In this document: one piece after another, positions 49,696 through 59,688 of the stretch
Layout: each line of letters begins with the position of its first letter
Position numbering within the stretch: the stretch's first letter is position 1
From: Camelus bactrianus
Taxonomy: Eukaryota; Chordata; Mammalia; Artiodactyla; Camelidae
Length of the DNA stretch: 64,000 nt
Direction of reading: 5' to 3'
NCBI RefSeq assembly: GCF_048773025.1
Contig: NC_133546.1
Location: 83,643,816-83,707,815 of the forward strand
Position numbers and translations under genes: made by a program
Notes under the pieces: generated by a model
Told to the model about the DNA's origin: nothing
The model's database searches: none
What the model saw: only the letters and a program-made list of their open reading frames with translations

Positions 49696-50197
49696 ATCCC
49701 TGTGCTATACAGAAGAAATTTGTTTTTTTTCAATCCAGCTTTTATATATTGTGGCCCACATTTGCAAATCACAAACTCCCAAATTTATCCCTTCCCACTC
49801 GCTTTCCACCAGTAACCATAAGAATATTTACTTTGCTTGCAAGTCTGTTTCTACTTTGTAGATGAGTTCATTACTGTGTTCCTTTTCTTTCATTTCTTAG
49901 ATTTCACATATAAGTGATACCATATATATTCTTTCTCTTTCTGGCTTCCTTCGCTTAAGAATGATGATCTCTATATCCATCCATGTTATGATATTATTCT
50001 TTTTTATGGCTGAATAGTATTCCATTGTATAAATATAACACCGCTTCTTTATAGTGTCATATGTCAATGGACATTTAGGTTGTTTCCACATCTTGGCTAT
50101 TGTATATTGTGCTGCTATGGACATTGGGGTGCATATATCTTTTCAATTTAGAGTTCCCTCTTGATATATACCCAGGAGTGGGATTGCTAGATCATAT
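49696..50197 (-). mobile_element. Second L1 3' fragment, minus strand, tail missing
   Basis: The fragment starts inside the L1 3'UTR (CCCTGTGCTATACAGAAG) without a poly-T, and reads into the ORF2 C-terminus: the frame at 49,897-50,124 has QYTIAKMWKQPKCPLTYDTI, CYIYTMEYYSAIKKN and YMVSLICE. The 3' tail has been lost, probably when the left-hand L1 arrived or by deletion. Confidence 0.88.
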
Positions 50198-50290
50198 GCT
50201 TGGTGCAGCCATTATGGAAACAGTATGGATATGTCTCAAAAAACTAAAAATAGACTTACCGCTTGATCCACTCCTGGGCATATTTATTTC
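50198..50290 (+). mobile_element. Inverted L1 ORF2 sliver next to the second fragment
   Basis: The sequence from TGGTGCAGCCATTATGGAAA to CACTCCTGGGCATATTTA is L1 ORF2 in plus orientation, directly facing the minus-strand copy that ends with CAGGAGTGGGATTGCTAG near 50,173. The two overlap in L1 coordinates, so this is again a 5' inversion of twin-priming type. Confidence 0.82.
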
Positions 50291-50516
50291 TGAATGATCT
50301 GAGTATAATTTATAGAAATCGTGTCTGAAATTCAGTGACTATTTTTTAAGATATAGATTTTCTCTTATGCAATCACAATATATTTATCAAAATCAGGATA
50401 CTTAATACTGATTCAGTGTTATTATGTATGCCACAGTTCATATTCAAATTGTACCAGCTGTTCTAATCATGTTCTTCTTAATAATTTTTTTTTTTGGTCC
50501 AACTGCAATCCAGGTA
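50291..50516 (-). mobile_element. Old L1M-type 3'UTR fragment, left piece
   Basis: The wording TTTTCTCTTATGCAATCACAAT, ATCAAAATCAGGA, CAAATTGTACCAGCTGTTCT and TTTTTTTGGTCC is what I remember of an old mammalian L1 3'UTR (L1MC/L1ME group). It breaks off near 50,516. The continuation appears at about 55,400, so younger elements have split it. The family name is from memory. Confidence 0.5.
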
Positions 50517-51224
50517 TTTGTGGGAAGGATTTCAGTTTTTCACCATTGAGTATTGTGCTGGCTGTAGGTTTGTCAAAAATAGCTTTTATTAAACAAGGTT
50601 ATGTAAATTTTATTATGATTTGTTCTACTTCTGTGAAATATGTCCTGGGTAAATTGATAAGGATCACCTTAAATCTGTAGATTGCCTTGGGCATATGACC
50701 ATTTCAACAATATTGATTCTTCCAATCCAGAAGCATGGGATATCTTTCCATTTTTTTTAAGTCTTATTTAATTTCCTTCATCAGTGTTTTATAGTTTTCT
50801 GTGTAGAAGTCTTTCACTGCCTTGGTTAGATTTATTCCTAGGTATTTTATTACTTTGGAGGCTATTTTAAAGGGGATTGATTCTTTACATTCTTTTTCTG
50901 TTGATTCATCATTAGTGTAAAGAAATGAAATTTATTTTTGAATGCTAATCTTGTAACCTGCTACCTTGCTGAATTCTGTGATTATTTCTAGTAGTTTTTT
51001 GGTTTTCTATATATAATATCATGTCATCTGCATATAGTGACAATTTTACCTCTTCTTTTCCAATTTGGATCCCTTTTATTTCTCTCTCTTGCCTGATTGC
51101 TGTGGCTAGGACTTTCAAGACTATGTTGAATAGGAGTGGTGATAGTGGGTAACCGTGTCTTGTTCCAGATTTTAGTGGGAAGATTTTGAGTTTTTCACCA
51201 TTGAGTACTATGCTGGCTGTAGGA
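50517..51224 (-). mobile_element. Two joined L1 ORF2 pieces, minus strand
   Basis: Bases 50,517-50,592 match the reverse transcriptase palm region (CACCATTGAGTATTGTGCTG, then GGTTTGTCAAAAATAGCTTT). At 50,593 the sequence jumps to a later part of ORF2 and runs to 51,224, where the same palm wording (CACCATTGAGTACTATGCTG) returns. The palm segment is therefore present twice about 630 bp apart, as expected from two insertions or a tandem exchange. No frame is intact. Confidence 0.8.
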
Positions 51225-52822
51225 TGTGTAGACGTAGTTTTGATTTAGCATTCCCTTTGTACAATTGCCCAGGAGTGGGATTGTTGCATCATAAGTTATT
51301 TGTATTTTTAGTCTTTTTAGGAATCTCCATACTGTTTTCCACAATGGCTGCACCAAACTGCATTGACACCGACAGTGTATTAGGGTGCCCTTTTCTCCAC
51401 ACCCCCTCCAGCATTTTTCATTTGTAGACTTTAGAATGATGGCCATTCTGACTAGTGTGAGATAATATCTCATTGTAGTTTTGATTTACATTTCTCTGAT
51501 AATTAGTTATTTTAAGCATTTTTTCATGAGCCTATTGGGCATTTATATGTCTTCATTGGAGAATTGCTTGTTTAGGTCTTCTGCTCATTTTGGGATTGAG
51601 TTGTTTGTTTTTCTTATTAAGTCATATGAGCTGTTTATATATTCTGGAGACCAAGCCATTCAGTTTCATCTTTTGCAAATATTTTCTCCCATTCCAAAGT
51701 TTGCCGATTTGTTTTGTTTATGGTTTTCTTTGCTGTGCAAAAGCTTGTAAGTTTAATTATATTCCACTTGCTTAGTTTGGCTTTTATTTCTATTGTTTGT
51801 GTAGACTGCCCTAGTAGAACATTGTTGAGATGTATGTGAGATAATGTTTTGCCTATGATTACTTCTAGGAAGTTTATTGTGTCTTGTCTTATGTTTTAGT
51901 CTTTAATCCATTTTGCATTTATTTTTGTGTATGGTGTAAGGGAGTATTCTAACTTCATTGATTTACATGCTGCTCTCCAGTTTCTCCAACACCATTTGCT
52001 GAAAAGACTCTGTTTATTCCATTGTATGTTCTTGCCACCTTTGTTGAAGATTAATTGACCAAAATTTTCTGGGTTTATTTCTGGGCTTTCTATCCTGTTC
52101 CATTGATCCATATTTCTGTTTTTGTACTACTACTATGCTGTTTTGATTACTGTAACTTGTAGAATTTTCTGAAATCTGGGACGGTTATTTCTCCAGCCTT
52201 ATTCTTTTTCTTCAGCTATGCTTTGGTAATTTTGTGTCTTTTGTGATTCCATATAAAATTTAAAATGATTTGTTCTATTTCTGTGCAGTATGTCCTAGTT
52301 AATTTAATACAGGTTGCATTAAATCTGTAAATTGCCTTGGGCAGTACGAGCATTTTAACAATATTTTTCTTCCAATCCAGGTGCATGGGATATCTTTCCA
52401 TTTTCTCAGGTTTTCTTTAATCTCCTTAATCAAAGTTTCATTGTCCTTCATTTATAAAACTTTCACCTCCTTGATTAAATTTATTATTAGATATTTTATT
52501 TGGGTGCTATTTTAAAAGGGAATGTTTCTTTAAATTCTTTGCCTGATGATTCATTATTAGTATAAAGAAATGCAACCAATTCTTGTCCATTAACATTGTA
52601 TCTGTTACCTTGCCAAATTCTTTTATTAGTTTTAGAAATTTTGTGTGAAACTTTCAAATTTTTCTGTATACAGTATCATGTCATCTGCATATAGTCACAA
52701 TTTTACCTCTTCTTTTTCCTATTTGGATCCCTTTTATTTCTTTCTTCTTACCTGATTGCTGTGGCTAGGGATTCCAAGACTATATTGAATACAAGTGGTG
52801 AGAGTGACAACCTTGTCCTTTA
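51225..52822 (-). mobile_element. L1 ORF2 C-terminal half, minus strand
   Basis: Frames at 51,195-51,473 ([34 protein letters not shown] and [18 protein letters not shown]), 51,896-52,111 ([20 protein letters not shown] and [19 protein letters not shown]) and 52,216-52,401 ([16 protein letters not shown] and [17 protein letters not shown]) follow ORF2p in order. No 3'UTR is present at the left end. The element resumes at 52,996 after a foreign insert. Confidence 0.88.
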
Positions 52823-52995
52823 TGAAGATTACACTATATAGCACAGGAAAATATATACAAGATCTTATGGAAGCTCACAGCAAAAAACAATGTGACAATG
52901 AATATATGTATGTTCATGTACAACTGAAAAATTGTGCTCTAAACTGGAATGTGACACAACATTGTAAAATGACTATAACAATTTTAAAAAGTTTT
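52823..52995 (+). mobile_element. L1 3'UTR end with A-rich tail, plus strand, inserted in a minus-strand L1
   Basis: The sequence from CACTATATAGCACAGGAAAA through GAATATATGTATGTTCATGT, CTAAACTGGAATGTGACACA and ACATTGTAAAATGACTATA to a TTTTAAAAAGTTTTAAAAAA tail is the L1 3' terminus in plus orientation. It is the same subfamily as the reverse-complement copy at 47,757-47,900. It replaces roughly 100 bp of the host L1 reverse transcriptase region. Confidence 0.82.
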
Positions 52996-54020
52996 AAAAA
53001 AGCTTTTATTATGTTGAGATGTGTTCCCTCTATAACCACTTTGGTAATGTGTTTTATCATAAATTATTGTTGAATTTTATCAAATTATTTTTATGCATCT
53101 ATTGAGATGATTGTGTGTGTGTGTTTTTTTTTTCTTTCTCTTGTTGAGATGCATTACATTGATTGATTCATGTATGCTGCAGCATCCTTGTGTTCTTGGG
53201 ATGAATCCAAATTGATCATGGTGTATGATCTCTTTTATGTGCTGTTGGACTCTGCTAATATTTTGTTGAGGAGTTTTGCATCTATGATCACCAGTGATAT
53301 TAGTACATAATGTTGTTTTTTGGTAGTACCTTTGTTTTTGGTATCAGGCTAATGGTGGCTTCATAGAATGAGTTTGGGGGTACTCTCTCTTTTTCAGTCT
53401 ACTGGAAGTGTTCAAGAAGGACTGTTATGAGTTCTCTGTATGTTTGGTCGAATTCCTCAGTGAAGCCTTCTGGTCCTGGACTTTTGTTTCTAGGTAAGCC
53501 TTTTATTTCTAATTCAATTCGATTTCTCCTGATTGGTTTGTTCAAGTGGTCAATTTCTTCTTCATTCAGTCTTGGTGGACTCTATGTTTCCAGAAACTTG
53601 TCCATTTCTCCTAGGTTATCCATTTTATTTCCTCATAGTTGTTCATAGTATTCTCATATGACATTTTGTATTTTGTGGTATTGTTTGTAATTTCTCCATT
53701 TTCCTCTCTTATTTTGTTTATTTCTGCTCCCTCTTTTCTCTTCTTCATGAGCTTGGCCAGAGATGTGTCAATTTTGTTTACTCTTTCAGAAAACCAGCTC
53801 TTGGTATATTGATTTTTTCTGTTGTTTTTTAATCTTTATTTATTTCCTCCGTGATCTTTCTTATTTTCTTTCTTCTGCTGACTTGCTTTTGTTTGCTCTT
53901 GGTTTTTCTGATTCTTTTAGCTAGTAGGTTAGAATGTTTATTTGAGATTGTTCTTCTTTTTTGAGGAAGTCCTGTATTACTATGAGCTTCCCTCCTAGGA
54001 CTGCTTTTCCTGCAAAGCTT
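52996..54020 (-). mobile_element. L1 ORF2 middle part (reverse transcriptase and linker), minus strand
   Basis: This is the continuation of the L1 at 51,225-52,822. The order in plus-strand wording is TTTTATTATGTTGAGATGTG, TTGAATTTTATCAAA, TCTATTGAGATGATTGTGTG, then AAGCCTTCTGGTCCTGGACT and CAAAAGAGCTGG-type wording to 54,020. It ends in the linker between endonuclease and reverse transcriptase, so the element is 5' truncated. The stretch 53,515-54,020 is a second copy of what is at 55,862-56,365. Confidence 0.85.
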
Positions 54021-54045
54021 ATATTCCCTGTGGTTATGACTAGTA

Positions 54046-55250
54046 AAACTTTAAATAGATGTTTTCCAAGAGCAGTTTTACATTCACATCAAAACTGAGA
54101 GGAAGGTACAGAGATTGCCCATATGCCCTGTCCCCATACTTGCACAACCTTCCCTATTAGGCCACTCTGGTGGGGACGTTTCTATCTGTTACTGTTGATG
54201 AACCAATAATGACACATCTTTATCACCTGAAGCTCATGGTTTTTTATTAAGTTTCACTCTTGGTGTGCATTCTATGGATTTGGACAAATGTGTAATGACA
54301 TACATGCATTATTATAGTATCAAATGGTGTATTTTCACCAGCTTCAAAATTTTCATTGCTTGCTGATTCAGCTCTCCCATCCAAAATCCCTGGCAACCAT
54401 CAGTCTTTTTACTGTCCATATGGTTTTGCCTTTTCTAAGATATCACATAGTTGAAATCATACAATATGTAGCCTTTTCCAATTGGCTTCTTTCACTTAGT
54501 AATAGCCATTCAAAAAAAAAAAAAGGCATTCAAATTTCTTCCGTGTCTTTTCATACCTTGATGGCTCATCTGTTTTTAGCATAGAATATTGTTCTGTTGT
54601 CCAGCTGTAGCACAGTTTGTTTACGCATTACCTAATGAAGAGCATCTTGGTTGCTTCCAAGATTTGGATATGATGGATAAAGCTGCTCTAAACATCTATA
54701 TATAGTTTTTTTGTGTGGACATAAGTTTTCAACTCCTTCTGGTAAATACCAAGGAGTGCAACTGTTGGATTATACTGTGCATGAGTGTTTAGCTTTTTAA
54801 GAATATGCCAAACTGTCTTCCACAGATTCCCTACCATCTTGCATTCCCATCAGCAGTGAATAAGAAGTGCTATAGATCCACATCCTCACCAGGATTTGGT
54901 GTTGTCAGTGTCCTGAATTTCGGGTGTTCTAATAGGTTTGTTTCCATTTGCCTAATGACATATGATGTGGAACATTTTTTGATATGTTTATTTGCCATCT
55001 GTGTATTTTCTTTGTTGAGATGTCTGTTAATGACTTTTGGCTACATTTAATCAGGTATTTTTGTTTCACTGTTGAGTTTTAAGTGTTTTGTGTATATTGA
55101 AGATAACAGTCCTTTATCAGATGTGCCTTTTGAAAAGATTTTCTCCAAATGTCTTCTCTGTCATTCTCTTGACATTATCATTTCTCTGGCAAATTTTTAA
55201 ATTCAGTTATACTTTTCAACTTCAGGTTTTCCATTCCTTTTTTTTTAAGT
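54046..55250 (-). mobile_element. Older L1M-type ORF2 C-terminal region, minus strand
   Basis: Plus-strand wording such as TTTTCCAAGAGCAGTTTTAC, GGAAGGTACAGAGATTGCCC, ATTCTATGGATTTGGACAAA, GGTTGCTTCCAAGATTTGG, AAGTTTTCAACTCCTTCTGG and ACAGTCCTTTATCAGATGTG matches, from memory, the 3' region of old L1M elements (L1MA/L1MB group). It is more diverged than the flanking L1s and has no long frames. It was probably the target into which the L1 at 51,225-54,020 inserted. Confidence 0.7.
54512..54524 (+). repeat. A13 run flanked by short direct repeats
   Basis: Thirteen A residues interrupt the old L1 between GCCATTCA (54,505-54,512) and GGCATTCAA (54,525-54,533), which are nearly the same. It looks like a tiny tail-only insertion with a duplicated target, or a slippage product. 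Confidence 0.6.
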
Positions 55251-55857
55251 AAGTTCTTTCTTATTATTTTCTATTGGATGAGACATTTGCATATCTTCCT
55301 TTAAAATTTTAATCATGACTTTTTGTTCTTATAGGAGTTATAATGTCTAATATTATATTTTTAATATCTAATATCTGTGCTCAGATATTGAAAAATAGTA
55401 TTCATTTGATTTGTACTTTTATTCTCCTTTAGTATGGAACAATTTTCAGCATTTCTTTTCTTTCATGATCTTATGATTTTTGAAGAACACATGTCATTAA
55501 TTTTATACTGTCCATTTTATAGTTTTCTGATATTGCCTCATGACTAGTTCCATGTCATGTATTGTTAGCAGGAGCACAACAGGCATCAGTGATGCTATGT
55601 TCTTCCCAAAGTGTTACTTTAGATGGCACAAGATGTCAGTTTTTCCACTTATGGGTGATGCTAAGTTCATCACTGCATTAGGTGGTGTCTACTAGGTATC
55701 TTCCCTATAAAGTTCTTTTTTCCTTTCTGACTAAACAGTAACTTGAGATTATGTAAATATTCTGTTCTTCATCAAAATTTCACCCACTATTTTTAAGCAT
55801 CTATTAATTTGAGATTATGTAAATATTCTGAGTTTATGTAAATATTCTGTTCTTTTT
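55251..55857 (-). mobile_element. Old L1M-type 3'UTR fragment, right piece
   Basis: From about 55,400 the wording (TTTAGTATGGAACAATTTTC, CTTTCATGATCTTATGATTT, GATATTGCCTCATGACTAG, AGGTGGTGTCTACTAGGTAT, GAGATTATGTAAATATTCTG) continues the L1M 3'UTR that stops near 50,516. Bases 55,251-55,399 are AT-rich and not assigned. Near the right end GATTATGTAAATATTCTG or a close variant occurs three times (55,749, 55,813 and 55,834), a small local duplication. Confidence 0.5.
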
Positions 55858-57410
55858 TTAATACTTATTCAATTTCATTTCTAGTGATTGGTTTGTTCTA
55901 GTGGTCAATTTCTTCTTGATTCAGTCATGTGGACTGTATGTTTCCAGAAACTTGTCCATTTCTTCAAGGTTATTCATTTATTTTCCATAAAGTTGTTCAC
56001 AGTATTCTCATATGATATTTTGAATTTCTGTGGTATTGGTTGTAATTTCTCCATTTTCATTTCTTATTTTGATAATTTGTGCTCTGTCTTTTCTCTTCTT
56101 TGTGAGCTAAGCTTGAGGTTTGTCAATTTTATTTACTCTTTCAAAAAACCATCTCTTCGTTTGATTGACTTTTTCTTTTTTTTTAATCTCTATTTTATTT
56201 ATTTCCTCCCTGATCTTTATTGTTTTCTTCCTTCTGCTGACTTTAGGTTTTGTTTGCTCTTCTTTTTCTAATTCTTTTAGTTGGTTGGTTAGGTTGCTTA
56301 TTTCAGATTGTTTATCTTTTTTGAAGAAGGCCTTTATTGCAATGAACTTTCTTCTTAGGACTGCTTTTGCTGCATCCCATAGATTTTGTGTGGTTGTGAT
56401 TTTTGTCATTTGTCTCAAAGTATTTTTTAATTTCTTCTTTGATTTTATCATTGACCCATTGGTTTCTTAGTATCATGTTGTTTAATCATCATGCTGTTGT
56501 TTTTTTCTCCTTTGTTTTGCTGTAGTTGATTTCTAGTTTCATGGCATTGTGTTCAGAAAAAAATGCTTAAAATAATTACTATCTTCTTAAAATTGTTGAG
56601 TCTTCTTTTGTGCCCAAGTGCATGGTCCATCCTAGAAAGTGTTCCATGTGCACTGGAAATAATGTATATTGTAATTTTGGGGGATGTAATACTCTGAAAA
56701 TATCAACCAAGTCTAATTGTTCCATTGTATCATTTAGTTGCTGTGTTGCCTTTATCTTTCTGTCAGAAGAACCTGTCAAGTGATGTGAATGGGGTGTTAT
56801 AATCTCCTACCATGATTGTGTTCCCATAGATTTCTCTCTTTATATTTGTTAGTATTCACTTTATGTATTTAGGTTCTCTTATGTTTTGTTCTTCTATGTT
56901 AACATGTATACTATCCTCATCTTGCATTTTGCCTTCAATCATTATATAGTGCCCTGTTTATCTTTATTTATGGCTTTAGTTTTTAAGTTATTTTGTCTGT
57001 AATCAGTATTGCTACTCCTACTTTGTTTTCTTTTTTTTCCATTTGCATGGAATATCATTTTCAATCCTCTCATTCTCACTCTATGTCTCTTCTTCTCCCT
57101 AAAGTTTGTCTCTTGTATACAGCATATGGTATGTTGTTGTTTTATTTTCCAATATACCACTCTGTCTTTTTATTGGAGCATTTAGTCCATTGACATTTAC
57201 AGTAATCATTGTTAGACTTGTATTTATTGCCATTTTGAACTTGGTTTTGCAGTTGATTTGGTATTTCCTCTTTGTTTCTTTCTTTTTTCTTTTTGTGGTT
57301 TGATAATTTTCCTTGTATTATCTCTGTTTTATTTTGTGTGTGTCTCCATTGTAAGTTTTTGTCATGTGGTTACTCTGGTTTTTACATATACTAACCCATT
57401 ACTATGTCTG
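55858..57410 (-). mobile_element. L1-A: ORF2 N-terminal half (endonuclease and linker), minus strand
   Basis: Three frames follow L1 ORF2p in order on the minus strand. 56,942-57,160 has CCIQETNFREKKRHRVRMRG and KMIFHANGKKRKQSR (endonuclease QET motif). 56,579-56,779 has QLNDTMEQLDLVDIFRVLHP and EHFLGWTMHLGTK (endonuclease C-terminal part, with the expected SxxDHxLGHK-type motif decayed). 56,107-56,451 has QNLWDAAKAVLRRKFIAIKA, NLTNQLKELEKEEQTKPKVS and RWFFERVNKIDKPQA (linker). The frames are interrupted between these. The left end at 55,858 cuts the element before the reverse transcriptase, so it lacks its 3' half, unusual for L1. Confidence 0.9.
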
Positions 57411-57561
57411 TTTGTTTTAAACAGATAATGATATAAGTTCAAACCATCCTGCCAAAAAGAAAAAGAAAAAGATAAAAAGAAAAATACTCAATTTTCTTGC
57501 TTCCCTCTCCCATTCTTAATGATTTAGACATCTCTCTTACAATTTCATGTTTATCCTGTTG
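57411..57561 (-). mobile_element. L1-A inter-ORF spacer
   Basis: This is the spacer between ORF1 and ORF2, containing TTAAACAGATAATGATATAA and TTGCTTCCCTCTCCCAT. The same two landmarks occur in every array unit (for example CAAACAGAGAGTCATATAAG and CTTCCCTCTCCCATC). A purine-rich run (AAAAAGAAAAAGAAAAAG) at 57,454-57,485 is private to this copy. Confidence 0.75.
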
Positions 57562-58065
57562 TTATTCATTGTAGTTATCACCTTTCCAATTACTTTTTTT
57601 TCCTTTCAGTAGAAAACTGGTCATCCTGATTATAATATGTCTTGGTGTGGTTATGTTTGGTTTCTTCTTGTTTTGGACCCTCTGTGCTTCCTGTACTTGG
57701 ATATCTGATTGCTTCTTTAGGTTTGGGGAGTTTTCAGTTATTTTTTCTTTAAATGCCTTTTCAATCTCTTTTGCTCTTTCTTCTCCTTCTGGGACCCCAA
57801 TTATGCATAGATTGACACACTTTATATTATACCATAGGTCACTTATATCGTTTACTTTGTTTTTTTCTCTCTCTCTGCTGTTCTGACTAGGTGATTTTGT
57901 TTTCCTGTCTTCTAAGTCACTTATTTCTTCCTCTGCATTATCTAGCCCACTAGCTCTCATTTCAATAAATGGGTTTTCCAATTTTATGTGGCTCTTTTTT
58001 ATATTGTTAATTTCTTTTTTGACATATTCTCTGTTTCTATGCACAATTTGTTTTAGTTCCTTCAC
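57562..58065 (-). pseudogene. L1-A ORF1 (167 codons open), C-terminal domain lost
   Basis: From the Met at the right end the frame has a K/E-rich coiled coil (residues about 1-80, including GLDNAEEEISDLEDRKTKSP), then the RRM (about 85-150: NLCIIGVPEGEERAKEIEKA, FKEKITENSPNLKKQSDIQV and PRHIIIRM). After residue 150 the sequence runs straight into spacer. The ORF1p C-terminal domain, present in L1-B at 59,740-59,930, is missing, so an internal deletion of a few hundred bases lies near 57,615. The N-terminal part beyond this Met is interrupted. ORF1p is the L1 RNA-binding chaperone; this copy cannot make a complete one. Confidence 0.9.
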
Positions 58066-58261
58066 TACTGTGATCAGTCACTTTTTGAAATAATGATGTA
58101 GCAGACTATCAAAGTCTGTTTTATTGATTATTCTTTCAGGGAATTTCTCTTGTTCTTTTAATTGGGAGTGATTCTTTGCTTCTTTATCTTGCTTATCTTT
58201 CTTTGGCACTATGGATTATGAAGTATCAGTTATCTACTCTGGTCCTGAAAGGTTTTATTTA

Positions 58262-58475
58262 TTCACTTATTTATCTGAAGTGGAAGCAGAAATAAAACTA
58301 TGAAAAAGAAATGCAAAATAAAAACATTGAAAACAGTGTATAAACAATAACAGAAGAACAAAACAAATAAAAATCAAATTGAAATCAATTTTAAAAATTA
58401 ATAAAAATATTTTAAAGAAAAATTTTAAGTTAATGAATAAAATATAAAAAAAATTAAAGTAAAAATTAAAGAAAA
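58262..58475 (+). repeat. A-rich tract, about 210 bp
   Basis: The plus strand is composed of about two thirds A, with scattered T and very few G or C, between ORF1 and the 5'UTR of L1-A. At the same place L1-B has only a short poly-T (60,667-60,679). It is a private expansion or an inserted A-rich tail in L1-A. Confidence 0.8.
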
Positions 58476-59086
58476 TATGGATATATTTCTCTATAGACTG
58501 TGTGCCCTTATAATTTTGTTGAGAGTTCTTTCTTACTTACGGGTAGTTGCCAAGTCTTCCTTCATTCCCTTTTGCCTGTTATCATTTTGGTTGGGGTTGT
58601 GGCCAGCGTTCTGTTGGCAAGAGCATGCCCTGGCTATTTACTGGGCCCTCCTTTTTGTTCTGTTGTTGTCACTGACCCTATCCTCACCCTGCTGCCTGAA
58701 TTCCACTCACTGGTTCTAGAGGCCCACCAGTCATGTCCCTGGATCAGGGAAAATGGCCTCACTAGCCCTTGCCCCTGCTCTGTGCCAAATCTCTGCTTCT
58801 TATTCATTTCTCTTAGAAGCATGAGTCCACAGAGGCACCTTTGCAGAAAGTTTCCCTCTGTCTGGGGCTGTAAACAAATCTCACTCTCACCTATGAGGTT
58901 GCCGAACCCTAGGTATAGCTTCAGGTTTCAACCCCACTTTCACTTGGGAGCTGCACACTGGAGAATATAGTGGTTGTCATTAAGCCCTGCCTCTCTTCTC
59001 CCAAGGATACAACAATAATGGTGCCATGGGTCTGCAGAGACAAATGCTACAGTGCCCCTCTCCCTAGGGCACACCTGCAGTGTTGC

Positions 59087-59137
<51 letters not shown>

Positions 59138-59688
59138 TTTATGAGGGACCCAGGCTTTTCTGATCTGTATATCCCCCTAGCTATGGCACATAGCTCACTG
59201 AAGTCCCCAAGCTTGCCTCTGTAGAGTTGGCCCATGTCCTTTTCCTGGCTCGGGCAGCCTGTCCTATCCCAACCCTGCTGGTTGATGTCTATGCCTGGGG
59301 ATTACAGGGATCCTTTGTGCCCACTTAACTTAGTTCTGTCAGTCAAAGGCCATTCCATCCAGATCCAAACCTTGGAAGTTCCCCCTCCAACCCACTGACC
59401 TCTCCTTTGGAGTGAAGGAGACCTAGCAAATGAATGCTATTTCTCTTTTGTCACTCTCTCCCTGCAGGACCGGTTCCCCACTATTTTCCTTTCTCTTCCT
59501 TTTTTTTTTCTTTTCTCCTACTCAATTTGCAATGTATTTTGTCTTTTGAAGAAGGCAATGTTCTGTCAAAGTTCAGCAATTGTTCTGATTGGATGGGTGG
59601 GTTCATGGATATCAGTCTTGGTGTATTTGTGGGAGAGGGTGAGCTACAAGTGTCTTTCTACTCCATCATCTTTGCCCTTGTCCTCTGT
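58476..59688 (-). mobile_element. L1-A 5'UTR
   Basis: GC-richer sequence that matches L1-B's 5'UTR block by block. GGCCAGCGTTCTGTTGGCAA, TTTTTGTTCTGTTGTTGTCA and CTGTAAACAAATCTCACTCT correspond to GGCTGGTGTTGTGATGACCA, TTTTTGTTCTGTGGTTGTCA and TTGTAAACAAATTTCAGTCC. The right end (GTGTCTTTCTACTCCATCAT, 59,670-59,689) is the L1 5' start read backwards, with the YY1-type site decayed. Some internal blocks present in L1-B are absent here. Confidence 0.82.
59089..59135 (+). repeat. (TG)n microsatellite, about 23 repeats
   Basis: An uninterrupted 47 bp TG run inside the L1-A 5'UTR. L1-B has a T-rich run (TTGTTTTCTTTTTTTTTTAA, near 61,686) at the same site, so the repeat arose after the two copies separated. 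Confidence 0.97.

Noticed and set aside
58500-58970. 156-codon plus-strand frame in the L1-A 5'UTR
   Set aside because: It is on the opposite strand to the L1 and lies in GC-richer non-coding 5'UTR where long frames occur by chance; no family match.
59047-59235. 62-codon minus-strand frame with a run of Thr-His codons
   Set aside because: It is simply the (TG)n repeat read in one frame.
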